From positions 1-64,000 of the forward strand of contig JAPOZO010000089.1 in NCBI GenBank assembly GCA_026706025.1: a stretch of 64,000 bases of DNA, written 5' to 3'. The position numbers and the translations under genes were made by a program. Within the stretch, counting starts at the first letter, position 1. Every line of letters starts with the position of its first letter. The notes under the pieces are model-generated. The model worked only from the letters and a program-made list of their open reading frames with translations. It was not told the origin of the DNA and made no database searches. Below, in pieces: positions 39,501 through 47,389 of the stretch. The DNA is from Candidatus Poribacteria bacterium. Its GTDB lineage: Bacteria > Poribacteria > WGA-4E > WGA-3G.

Positions 39501-41326
39501 GTGATACCTTGACCTATACCCTCAGTGGCACGGATGCAGCATCGTTTGAAATAGACGGCACCACTGGGCAACTGAAAACCAAAGCCGCGCTGGACTATGA
39601 AACGAAGAATTCCTATTCGGTAACAGTAAAGGCCTCTGACGGCATCCTCACAGACACCATCAGGGTTAGGATCGCCATCACTGACGTAGACGAGGGCAGT
39701 GGGCCAGCTTTTGCAGGGAATCGCACGACACGTTTTGTCAAAGAGAACACACCTGCCGGTGAAAACGTCGGCAGTCCTGTCTCTGCGACGGATGAAGATG
39801 ACGATACCTTGACCTACACGCTCAGCGGCACGGATGCTGCAGCCTTTAGCATCGTCAGCACCACGGGACAGTTGAAAACCAAAGCACCGCTCGACTTTGA
39901 AACCAAAAACGCCTATACGGTGACCGTCACCGTCTCCGATGGTGGGCGCACCGATGCCATCACTGTCGCTATCACTATTATTGACGTAGATGAAACTGTT
40001 ACGACTGTGGAGGTATCTCCTGGGCCTGACACGGGACAGAGTCCCATCAGTATCAGTGAAATTATGTTTGGTTCGGAAAGACGCTTTACGCCACCGCAGT
40101 GGATAGAATTGCACAATGCAGGACCAGACATCATCAATCTCACAGGTTGGAAACTGATAATTCAGAATGTAGATTCAACAGAATTGACCGGACCCACAAC
40201 CCGGGATGAACCGATAGTGAATGCAACAATCACCTTTAAAGACGACTTCTGGGGTGACGCTCCAAGGATTTGGCCGGATGACGTTGTTCTGGTGGTATCA
40301 AGAGAGATTGGCGATGATTCAGAGAACCTCCATGAAGACCAAATTTATGATCTCGGTTGGAGAACCGACCTCCCCCTCGGTTTGTGGAGTATAATTCTCA
40401 GCACGGAAGGCTTCCATATACAACTCATTGATGATGAAGGGAACTTGGTGGATGAGGCTGGAAATCTTGAGGGTAATGTGCAGCAATGGCAACTACCTTA
40501 TGGACAAAATAGAGGTAGAACCAGAGACGGCCACCGGACATCAATGATTCGCCGCTATGCCAATAGCCTGCCGCTTGACGGCACGCAAGCAGGGGGCTGG
40601 ATCTCTGCTGTGGACGCGAATTTAACAGCGGATCAATTAACCTATTTCGGGGATGACACTGACATCAGTACCCCCGGCATTGGTATCATCATCAACGACA
40701 TCTCGCCTGAGTTGACAAATTATGATGTCAATCTGGACGGAGTCGTGAACATCTCCGATCTGGTACTCGTTGCGGGACGGCTCGGGCAATCTGGACCCAA
40801 CGCAGCAGATGTTAACGGCGATGGTACCGTCAATGTCCAAGACTTAATACTCGTCGCCGGCGCGATCGGTGACACACAAGCAGCACCCTCACTGCATCCA
40901 ACATCACTTGAAGCATTTACCGCTGCTGATGTTCGAGGGTGGCTGACCCAAGCACAAGGCTTAGCACTCACGGATCCGAAGCTGCAAAGCGGCATCCGCT
41001 TTTTAGAACAACTCCTGTCCGTGTTGGTGCCGAAAGAGACCGTACTGCTGCCGAACTATCCTAACCCGTTTAATCCTGAAACGTGGATACCCTACCGGTT
41101 GGCAGAAGATGCTTTCGTCACGGTGACCATCTACGATCAGGGTGGACGTGTCGTCCGAAGACTCAACGTCGGACACCAGACCGCCGCAGTCTATGAGCGT
41201 CGCTCAAAAGCAATCTACTGGGATGGCAGAAATGAGGTCGGCGACAAGGTAGCCAGTGGAATTTACTTCTACACCCTCATCGCTGGCGATTTTTCTGCTA
41301 CGCGGAAGATGCTTATCCTCAAGTAA
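36524..41326 (+). CDS. Secreted LRR/cadherin/lamin-tail/dockerin protein with sorting domain
   Basis: A 1600-aa product. The ATG follows AAAAGGAGTTATC, with a signal peptide to about residue 30 (NVHAQ). Residues 36-330 form one complete LRR module of the type found six times in the giant protein: cap (RTQQVQDRIVALVPGVDAANDVTAAHL), seven LRRs (LSSLPAGIFSGLSAMSSLDL) and Ig-like end cap. Residues about 344-1163 are eight cadherin-like repeats of ~100 aa with calcium-type motifs (SIPENTPAG, ATDLDEED, LDYEKKNTYSV). Residues 1175-1390 contain a lamin-tail domain (ISEIMFGSERRFTPPQWIEL). A dockerin (DVNLDGVVNISDL, DVNGDGTVNVQDL), the helical linker and the sorting block ending RKMLILK finish the chain. 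It is a calcium-dependent surface or matrix protein by inference. The dockerin could bind the cohesin-like domains of the three upstream proteins. Confidence 0.88.
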   Translation: MKTLTVKQKIAATIVAAMLFIYGIQGTGNVHAQDNVPELTPVSDRTQQVQDRIVALVPGVDAANDVTAAHLALITNLNLSDQGITALKAGDFDGLSALRSLSLAKNTLSSLPAGIFSGLSAMSSLDLGSNELSSLPNEVFFGLSAMSRLNLSYNSLDSLSANTFSEMASLTGLDLGNNQLSSLPVDIFSGLSSLNWLSLSSNQLSSLPDNLFSGLSSLNSLYLGDNTVGLSIAVSLAKVSGNQFKATAPTGAPFNIVLPITATNGSIDDGATTVTIPAGSVESGLLTVIPTPGTSEAVTVDIGTLPELPTSHFGYSLSKPSSADNTLSFALGIPKPTGDPKVNHAPIFTEGSSTTRSIAENTPAGENIGSPVTATDLDEDVLTYTLSGADAASFGIVGTSGQLQTRDPLDYEQKNTYAVTVTVSDGSATDAISVTIDVTDVEENNDPVFVEGSATEREIPENTPAGRNIGSPVSATDLDEEDVLTYSLSGADAASFGIVSTTGQLRTRAPLDYEKKNTYSVAVLVSDGNGGTDTIGVAINVTDVEENNAPVFVEGSATERSIPENTSAGRNIGSPVSATDLDEEDVLTYSLSGADAASFGIVSATGQLRTRAPLDYEKKNTYSVAVHVSDSKGGTDTIGVAINVTDVEENNAPVFVEGTATERSIPENTPAGRNIGAPVTATDLDEEDVLTYSLSGVDAASFGIVSATGQLRTRAPLDYEQKNIYSVAVLVSDGNGGTDSIGVAINVTDVNETPTAHAPEFIEGSATERSIAENTPAGRNIGGPVTATDEDEDVLTYTLSGVDAASFGIVSTTGQLRTRAPLDYEQKNTYSVAVIVSDGTLTDTIGVAINVTDVAENRAPVFASSSTTRSIPENTPAGRNIGNPVTATDADGDTLTYTLDGTDASSFGIVSTTGQLKTSAPLDYEEKNAYAVTVIASDGTLTDTISVAIKLTDIDENTPPVFASSSTTRSIPENTPAGVHIGEAVSAKDADTGDTLTYTLSGTDAASFEIDGTTGQLKTKAALDYETKNSYSVTVKASDGILTDTIRVRIAITDVDEGSGPAFAGNRTTRFVKENTPAGENVGSPVSATDEDDDTLTYTLSGTDAAAFSIVSTTGQLKTKAPLDFETKNAYTVTVTVSDGGRTDAITVAITIIDVDETVTTVEVSPGPDTGQSPISISEIMFGSERRFTPPQWIELHNAGPDIINLTGWKLIIQNVDSTELTGPTTRDEPIVNATITFKDDFWGDAPRIWPDDVVLVVSREIGDDSENLHEDQIYDLGWRTDLPLGLWSIILSTEGFHIQLIDDEGNLVDEAGNLEGNVQQWQLPYGQNRGRTRDGHRTSMIRRYANSLPLDGTQAGGWISAVDANLTADQLTYFGDDTDISTPGIGIIINDISPELTNYDVNLDGVVNISDLVLVAGRLGQSGPNAADVNGDGTVNVQDLILVAGAIGDTQAAPSLHPTSLEAFTAADVRGWLTQAQGLALTDPKLQSGIRFLEQLLSVLVPKETVLLPNYPNPFNPETWIPYRLAEDAFVTVTIYDQGGRVVRRLNVGHQTAAVYERRSKAIYWDGRNEVGDKVASGIYFYTLIAGDFSATRKMLILK

Positions 41327-41333
41327 CACCAGA

Positions 41334-41369
41334 AGAGGAACCGGGTCTTTTGAAAAACTCGGTTCCTCT
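41334..41369 (+). terminator. Hairpin terminator after the LRR/cadherin gene
   Basis: AGAGGAACCG (41334-41343) and CGGTTCCTCT (41360-41369) form a perfect 10-bp stem 8 nt after the stop codon. The T-tract that follows is weak (TGAATTTGATT). Confidence 0.6.
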
Positions 41370-41392
41370 TGAATTTGATTGCCAAACTTCAT

Positions 41393-41526
41393 CTGAACTG
41401 TGATTTATGGGATTTACGGGATTGTCCATGAGTGGAAATGTGATATATCAAACCGGGTGCTAAGGATTGATGGATATACACCTCTTATCATTGGTAATCA
41501 CAAAAATCAAAGAGATCACAGTTCAG
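41393..41526. mobile_element. MITE-like element with 12-bp perfect terminal inverted repeats
   Basis: CTGAACTGTGAT (41393-41404) and ATCACAGTTCAG (41515-41526) are perfect inverted repeats bounding a 134-bp segment without a gene. It sits in the 316-nt gap before the next gene. Open reading frame extends into it by chance, which argues against using the upstream start at 41400 for that gene. Confidence 0.5.
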
Positions 41527-41642
41527 GTTTTGGAATGAGTGGGGTCGAATTTGGAAATTGTAAGGAGAATCTTGTTTTGATACCTCGTCTATTTGAAAAG
41601 CATAGACCATCAACCAATTACCACAATATCGGCACGATTGCA

Positions 41643-44600
41643 ATGAAACTCGCAAAAGCCCTACTGATAGCCTCCTTTTCGATATGCATCCTGCTTGGAC
41701 TGACCCAACGCGCCATGAGTCGAGACGCAGGACCCGGACAACGGTCAGGGACATCTGAAAATCCGTCAACAGTAAACCCAACGAACCGAGACAAAGCATT
41801 GGACGGGATGATCATTTTATATGGAACCAACGAAAATGCCAATACAAGTATACCCCCGCCACCGATGCAGAAACTGTTTCAAGGAGGCAACTATCTTACG
41901 ATAGAACAATCACAATTCATTGTAACCTACGAAGGTTTTACCGACGAAGCGATGGAAGCATTTCAATATGCCGTTGATATTTGGAATGCGCTCCTCCGGT
42001 CACCTGTGCCAATCCGGATTGATGCCTCTTTCACCGACTTCGGTGGATTTGAGGATGGCACTATTATCTTAGGGGGTGCGCGCCCGGCAGGCTGGAAATC
42101 GCCCGGCTCCTTGGATTTGTGGTTCCCAGAGCCACTCGCCGATAAGAGAGCCGGTAGAGACCTCACAGATGATGAACCCGATATCATCACAAGATTTAAC
42201 AGCCATGAAGAAGCAAATTGGTATTTCGGCACAGATGGAAATACACCCGCAGGAAAAACGGATTTCGTGAGTACCGTGCTGCATGAAATCGCTCACGGCC
42301 TCGGTTTCTTCAGTTTTGCAAGGGTAGAAGAAGGATCCATTAGGACATTTTCTGCCTCTGTTGGACGGGGTAAACTTAGGGGCAGCACCCCCAAATTACC
42401 TTATATTTATGATTTCTTTGTTGAAAACGGAGCCGGGACAACGATTCTATCTTTTCGCGATCCCTCCTTCGCGCTTGAAAATCAAATCACGAGTAACGAC
42501 CTCTTCTGGAACGGGAAAAAAGGGATTGAAGCAAACGCCGGTATCCTCCCCCATCTCTATGCCCCCAGTTCATGGGAGGAAGGTTCAAGCTACACCCACT
42601 TGGATGAGATAACCTTTCCGGCTGGCACCCAGAACTCTTTAATGACCCCATATTACAATAACCAAGAAGCGATTCATGACCCCGGCCCCATTGCACTCGG
42701 CATGCTTGAGGATATGGGATGGATCATTAACAAAGCACCCGTGTTCACCGACGGCTCCAGCACCACACGCACAATGGTAAACAGAAGTATCAGGAATCCA
42801 GTGGCGGCAGCAGATACGGATAATGACGCGCTCACCTATACCCTCAGTGGCACGGATGCAGCGGCGTTTGACATTGATAGCACTACCGGACAACTGAAAA
42901 CCAAGGCAGCACACACCTACAACAGGGCATCTTATACAGTAACCATCACTGTCTCTGATGGCACGCTGATAGATGAAATCACTGTCACCATCAATGTCAT
43001 CAGCACAGAAACTGAAACACCCACAAATAGCAGACCGAACTTCGTGGATGGCAGTCACACTCGCCGGACTGTCGCAGAGAATACAGCAAAAGGTGTAAAC
43101 ATCGGTAATCCCATCACAGCGACGGATGCGAATAACGATTCTCTCACTTATACCCTCGGTGGTCCCGACGCGGCATCCTTCGATATTGATAACACCACTG
43201 GACAACTGAAAACCAAAGCCGATCTCGACTATGAAAAGAAGAACACCTACACCGTAACAGTCACTGTCTCCGATGGCAGCCTCACTATTACCATTACTGT
43301 CATTATCATTATCATCAATCTGGACGATCAAAAAAGTCCAACGCTAACGCTAACTTCGCAACCGCTAACGGAAACAACACTCAACGGAAGCATTGTGACA
43401 CTGACTTTGAATAACCGCGTCTATGAAAACTGGCTCAGCGACCCTGTAACAGTCTCTGGTATCCCCGGCGTGACCGTTAGACCGTTTGATGTAACCCGCC
43501 TGAACGATACAGAATTGTCAGTTCAACTGACATTCTACGGCACAGACCTCAATACCGATGCCACACTCACCTTCACAGTGAAAGCAGATGCTATCGCGAA
43601 CTACGATGGCACCGATCTCACCGCGACCGCACAGGTCGCTGCGAATGCCGAATCAGTGACCGTATCAACAATAACACCCCTAACGGAAGCGACACTAAAT
43701 GGGAGTATGGTTACATTGACACTAAACGGCGGTGTTTACGAATCTCAATACACTGTCGGAAACAGTGTAACGGTATCGGGTATTACGGGTGTCACTGTCA
43801 ACAGATTTAACGTGGAACGCCTCAGTGATACACAAGTGAACGTTGAGCTGATATTTGATGGGACCGACTTTGATACCGATGCTACACTCACCTTCACGGT
43901 CGGCGCCGACGCCGTAACGGGATACAACGGCACAGCACTTACCGCACAATTACCCATCAGCGCGGTAGTGGAAGCAATCCCAATCATAACGGCTTATACA
44001 CCACAACCCGTGACGGAGGCAACCCTTAACGAGAGTATCGTCACACTCACACTCTCAAGCGGGATGTATACACAATTGAGTGCCGACATCAGCAGCGCAG
44101 TGCAAGTATCCGGGATTGCTGGTGTAACGTTTCTCCAATCCGATGTGGTGCGCGTCAGTGGGACAAAAGTAACCCTTACACTGATATTCGACGATACCGA
44201 CTTTGATACCGATGCTACACTCACCTTCACGGTCGGGGCGGAGGCTATCACCGAATATGATGGCCCCGCACTCATCACGAGGATACCTGTCACCGCCGTG
44301 GTTGAAGAAAACCCTACAATAACAGCTGATGCGACACAACCTTTGACGGAGGCAACCCTCAATGGCAGCATTATCCGATTAACGCTCAACAACAGTACTT
44401 ACGTTGGATCTAACTTCGACCTCGATAACGCTGTAACAGTATCCGGTATCGCCGGAGTAACCATCGGCATATTTGGGGTGGAGCGTGCGAGCGATACGAT
44501 AATTATCTTTGAACTTGAATTTGGGGGCAACTTTAACACCAACGCTATACTCACCTTCACAGTGGCAGCGAATGCTATTGCCGAATACGATGGTCCCGCG

Positions 44601-46523
44601 CTCATTGCACAACTCCCTGTCAACGGCGGTAAAGAATCGGTTGTCGCTTCAACAAAAGCACCCTTGACTGAAACAACGTTGAACGGAAGTGTCGTTACGC
44701 TCACACTCAACGGTGCAATCTACAAGCGATCCACCTTTGACCTCAGGGATGCCGTGTCGGTCTCTGGGATTGAGGGTGCCACTTTTCACTGGTTTGATTT
44801 AGACCGCGTTAATGATACAGTGTTGACCGTTGCGTTGACATTCAAAGGCAACATTGACACCGATGCTACGCTCACTTTTACAGTGGGCACGAACGCTATT
44901 GCCGATTACAACGGTCCCGCACTCATCACGCAACTACCTGTTACCGGTAAACTGGAATCAATAATCACGTCAACTGAGGCACCTTTGACAGAAACAACAC
45001 TTGATGAAAGCGTTGTCACCATCACGCTCAGTGGTAGAAAATTCGCACGTTCTACCTTTGACATCAGACGGGCTGTGTCGGTCTCTGGGATTGATGGCGT
45101 AACAATTCCTTGGCACGAACCCGACAGAAAAAACGACACCCAAATCACTCTCGAACTGGAATTCAGTGGTGATATTGACACTGACGCAATCCTCACCTTT
45201 ACCGTAGGTGCAGGTGCCATCGCAGGATATGATGGTCCCGCACTCACCGAACAACTCCGTGTCACTGGGGGGCAAGAGTCAATAGTCGCTTCTACAAAAA
45301 CCCCCGTGACGGAAGCGACCCTGCATAGACGCATCGTCACACTTACACTTAGTGGGCGTAATTATGTGCGATCTTCTTTTGACGTAGAGCGTGCGGTGAC
45401 AATAGCCGGTATTGAGGGGCTGACTGTATATGACGTAGACCGCATTAGTAGCACAGAGATAACTGTTGAGCTGGCTTTCTATGGTGATTTTGATACTGAT
45501 GCTACACTCACCTTTACCATAGATCCCAACGCTATCGCTGACTATAACGGCCCAGCATTCACAGCACAACTTCCTGTGAGCGGCGGGCAGGAATCCGTCG
45601 TCGCTTCAACAAAAGCACCCTTAACGGAAGCAACACTCGATGAGAGCGTTGTCACACTCACACTCAGCGGCAGAAAATTCATACGCTCCATACTCACCAT
45701 TAGAGATTTTGTGACAGTCTCCGGGATTGACGGCGTAACAATTCCTTGGCATGAACCCGACAGAAAAAACGACACCCAAATCACTATAACACTGGCATTC
45801 AACGGAGATATTGACACCGATACAATCCTCACCTTTACCGTAGACGCGGGTGCTATCGCGGACTATAACGGGCCGGCATTCACAGCACAAGTTTCTGTGA
45901 GTGGCGGACAGGAATCAATTGTCGCTTCAACAAAAGCACCCTTAACGGAAGCAACGCTTGATGAAAGCGTCGTCACACTCACTCTCAAAGGGAGAAAATA
46001 CGCACCATCTACCTTTGACATCAGAGACGCCGTGACAGTCTCTGGAATTGACGGCGTAATAATTCCTTGGCACGAACCTGACAAAAAGAGTGATACTGAA
46101 ATCACTGTGGAACTGGAATTTGATGGAAATATTAACGCCGATAGCACACTCACATTCACTGTCGGCCCAGGTGCCATCGCAAACTACAACGGGCCCGCAC
46201 TCGCTGCACAAATAACTGTTACTGCTGATAGAGAGAACGCCCTTTTAGCAAACTTCCCGAATCCGTTCAATCCTGAGACGTGGATACCCTATCAACTGTC
46301 GAAATCCACACAGGTCACCATCACAATCTACGCCGTGAATGGACAAATCGTTAGGGAGTTAGCACTCGGACATCAATCTGCGGGGACCTATCAGACCCGC
46401 AGCCGTGCCGCCCATTGGGACGGCAGAAACGAACTCGGTGAACCCGTCGCAAGCGGTGTCTATTTCTACAAACTCACAGCAGACGATTTCACCGCAACAC
46501 GCAAGCTGTTAATACGAAAGTAA
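41643..46523 (+). CDS. Secreted metzincin-like protease with cadherin and nine beta-domain repeats, sorting domain
   Basis: A 1626-aa product. The start at 41643 is chosen because it opens a signal peptide (MKLAKALLIASFSICILLGL); its ribosome site is poor, and upstream in-frame sequence runs through a MITE-like element. The catalytic part spans about residues 60-365: HEIAHGLGF at 214-222, a PA-like insert, NSLMTPYYN as probable Met-turn, and the LGMLEDMGW end typical of such secreted proteases. Two cadherin-like repeats (365-560) and nine ~95-aa beta-domain units (563-1526) follow. Units with 'LDESVVTLTLSGRKF' and 'IPWHEPDRK' resemble the B-type units of the giant protein. The sorting block (NFPNPFNPETWIPYQL ... 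ATRKLLIRK) ends the chain. It likely degrades or modifies extracellular protein. It shares its tail and repeats with the giant protein but a different protease type. Confidence 0.86.
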   Translation: MKLAKALLIASFSICILLGLTQRAMSRDAGPGQRSGTSENPSTVNPTNRDKALDGMIILYGTNENANTSIPPPPMQKLFQGGNYLTIEQSQFIVTYEGFTDEAMEAFQYAVDIWNALLRSPVPIRIDASFTDFGGFEDGTIILGGARPAGWKSPGSLDLWFPEPLADKRAGRDLTDDEPDIITRFNSHEEANWYFGTDGNTPAGKTDFVSTVLHEIAHGLGFFSFARVEEGSIRTFSASVGRGKLRGSTPKLPYIYDFFVENGAGTTILSFRDPSFALENQITSNDLFWNGKKGIEANAGILPHLYAPSSWEEGSSYTHLDEITFPAGTQNSLMTPYYNNQEAIHDPGPIALGMLEDMGWIINKAPVFTDGSSTTRTMVNRSIRNPVAAADTDNDALTYTLSGTDAAAFDIDSTTGQLKTKAAHTYNRASYTVTITVSDGTLIDEITVTINVISTETETPTNSRPNFVDGSHTRRTVAENTAKGVNIGNPITATDANNDSLTYTLGGPDAASFDIDNTTGQLKTKADLDYEKKNTYTVTVTVSDGSLTITITVIIIIINLDDQKSPTLTLTSQPLTETTLNGSIVTLTLNNRVYENWLSDPVTVSGIPGVTVRPFDVTRLNDTELSVQLTFYGTDLNTDATLTFTVKADAIANYDGTDLTATAQVAANAESVTVSTITPLTEATLNGSMVTLTLNGGVYESQYTVGNSVTVSGITGVTVNRFNVERLSDTQVNVELIFDGTDFDTDATLTFTVGADAVTGYNGTALTAQLPISAVVEAIPIITAYTPQPVTEATLNESIVTLTLSSGMYTQLSADISSAVQVSGIAGVTFLQSDVVRVSGTKVTLTLIFDDTDFDTDATLTFTVGAEAITEYDGPALITRIPVTAVVEENPTITADATQPLTEATLNGSIIRLTLNNSTYVGSNFDLDNAVTVSGIAGVTIGIFGVERASDTIIIFELEFGGNFNTNAILTFTVAANAIAEYDGPALIAQLPVNGGKESVVASTKAPLTETTLNGSVVTLTLNGAIYKRSTFDLRDAVSVSGIEGATFHWFDLDRVNDTVLTVALTFKGNIDTDATLTFTVGTNAIADYNGPALITQLPVTGKLESIITSTEAPLTETTLDESVVTITLSGRKFARSTFDIRRAVSVSGIDGVTIPWHEPDRKNDTQITLELEFSGDIDTDAILTFTVGAGAIAGYDGPALTEQLRVTGGQESIVASTKTPVTEATLHRRIVTLTLSGRNYVRSSFDVERAVTIAGIEGLTVYDVDRISSTEITVELAFYGDFDTDATLTFTIDPNAIADYNGPAFTAQLPVSGGQESVVASTKAPLTEATLDESVVTLTLSGRKFIRSILTIRDFVTVSGIDGVTIPWHEPDRKNDTQITITLAFNGDIDTDTILTFTVDAGAIADYNGPAFTAQVSVSGGQESIVASTKAPLTEATLDESVVTLTLKGRKYAPSTFDIRDAVTVSGIDGVIIPWHEPDKKSDTEITVELEFDGNINADSTLTFTVGPGAIANYNGPALAAQITVTADRENALLANFPNPFNPETWIPYQLSKSTQVTITIYAVNGQIVRELALGHQSAGTYQTRSRAAHWDGRNELGEPVASGVYFYKLTADDFTATRKLLIRK

Positions 46524-46531
46524 CCTCTGCA

Positions 46532-46629
46532 TTGTAGCATAAACTTTTAGTTTGTGTTCCTTGTAGCATAGGCTGTTAGCCTGTGCATCCTTGTAGCATA
46601 GGCTGTTAGCCTGTGTATCATAGCATAGG
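46532..46629 (+). repeat. Tandem palindromic repeats, TTGTAGCATA family
   Basis: Three units of 29, 30 and 30 nt start at 46532, 46561 and 46591, each TTGTAGCAT plus a hairpin. Stems are CATAAACT/AGTTTGTG in the first and CATAGGCT/AGCCTGTG in the others, so base pairs change together. A truncated fourth copy (TAGCATAGG, 46621-46629) provides part of the AGGAG ribosome site of the next gene. Confidence 0.75.
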
Positions 46630-46640
46630 AGAACACACTT

Positions 46641-47318
46641 ATGAACCGAGAAACCCTCATCTCAATCATAACAACTGTCATACTTTTGACATCCATTATT
46701 TTCGCAAGTTGTGGTGTCTCAATCGACAACGCGCAACCAGAAATTAATTCGATAGACGACCAAACTATTGAGATTAACGATACGCGGCGGATCCCTGTCA
46801 ATATCACCGATGCTGATATGGACGACACACATATCATCAATGTGTCTTCCGATAATCCGCGCGTAGCTGACGTTTCAGTTGATGCGGATTCTCTTATCAT
46901 CATTGCCAACACAGCCGGAATAGCAACCATCACGGTTACTGCCACAGACAGCAGCACACAAGACAACGCTATTTCAATGCCTGTAACATTTCAGGTCACT
47001 GTCAATGCACCGCTCATTAACAAAGGCATGTGTGTTGTCGGTATGACATTGCAACCCGGAGAAAGTTGCACTTACGCCGTCGATCAGGTACCGATTACCT
47101 TTTATGTAAATCAAGATAATCAAGGCTGTAGAAAAACGGATCATACCTATACAACCGAAATCTTTGGACTTCCAGTCACGATTAAAGTGGAATTCGTCTG
47201 TGCAGACGAGGATATAACAGGCGAGGAAATCAATATCAGCGGCGATAATCCGTTTGATAGAGATTTTCATGCCAACAAAAATCGTGATGGCAGCTGGACA
47301 ATTGATAAAATTCCATGA
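46641..47318 (+). CDS. Lipoprotein with Ig/cadherin-like domain and PGESCTY domain
   Basis: A 225-aa product. The ATG follows AGGAGAACACACTT. The lipoprotein signal ends at the lipobox IFASCG (Cys near residue 24). Residues 35-125 form a beta-rich Ig-like domain similar to putative Ig repeats (INSIDDQTIEINDTRRIPVNITDADMD). Residues 130-225 contain 'CVVGMTLQPGESCTYAVD ... NRDGSWTIDKI', related to a domain in the giant protein (CKVGDVLAPGESCTYPG ... DNSWQIKEI, about 23110-23385). This lipoprotein may thus interact with or derive from the giant protein. It is anchored to a membrane; no enzymatic motif is seen. It closes the 33-kb secreted-protein cluster and faces a convergent gene 71 nt away. 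Confidence 0.78.
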   Translation: MNRETLISIITTVILLTSIIFASCGVSIDNAQPEINSIDDQTIEINDTRRIPVNITDADMDDTHIINVSSDNPRVADVSVDADSLIIIANTAGIATITVTATDSSTQDNAISMPVTFQVTVNAPLINKGMCVVGMTLQPGESCTYAVDQVPITFYVNQDNQGCRKTDHTYTTEIFGLPVTIKVEFVCADEDITGEEINISGDNPFDRDFHANKNRDGSWTIDKIP

Positions 47319-47389
47319 GGAAGGTGGTAACCGTTGCCCGTCAACTTATCCCATTTCCGCGCAGAACTCACTCACCACTTGTGTTACCT

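Noticed and set aside
41400-41642. N-terminal extension of the 41643 metalloprotease
   Set aside because: The extension runs through a MITE-like element and would bury the signal peptide.
19393-46211. Many minus-strand ORFs of 60-290 codons inside the repeat-rich genes (for example 21203-21910, 39239-40114, 42639-43331)
   Set aside because: They are antisense shadows of repetitive coding DNA, share its periodicity and lack start signals or recognisable domains.
46532-46629. Tandem 30-nt units as a CRISPR array
   Set aside because: Units abut without spacers of constant length, have their own covarying stems and there are no cas genes.
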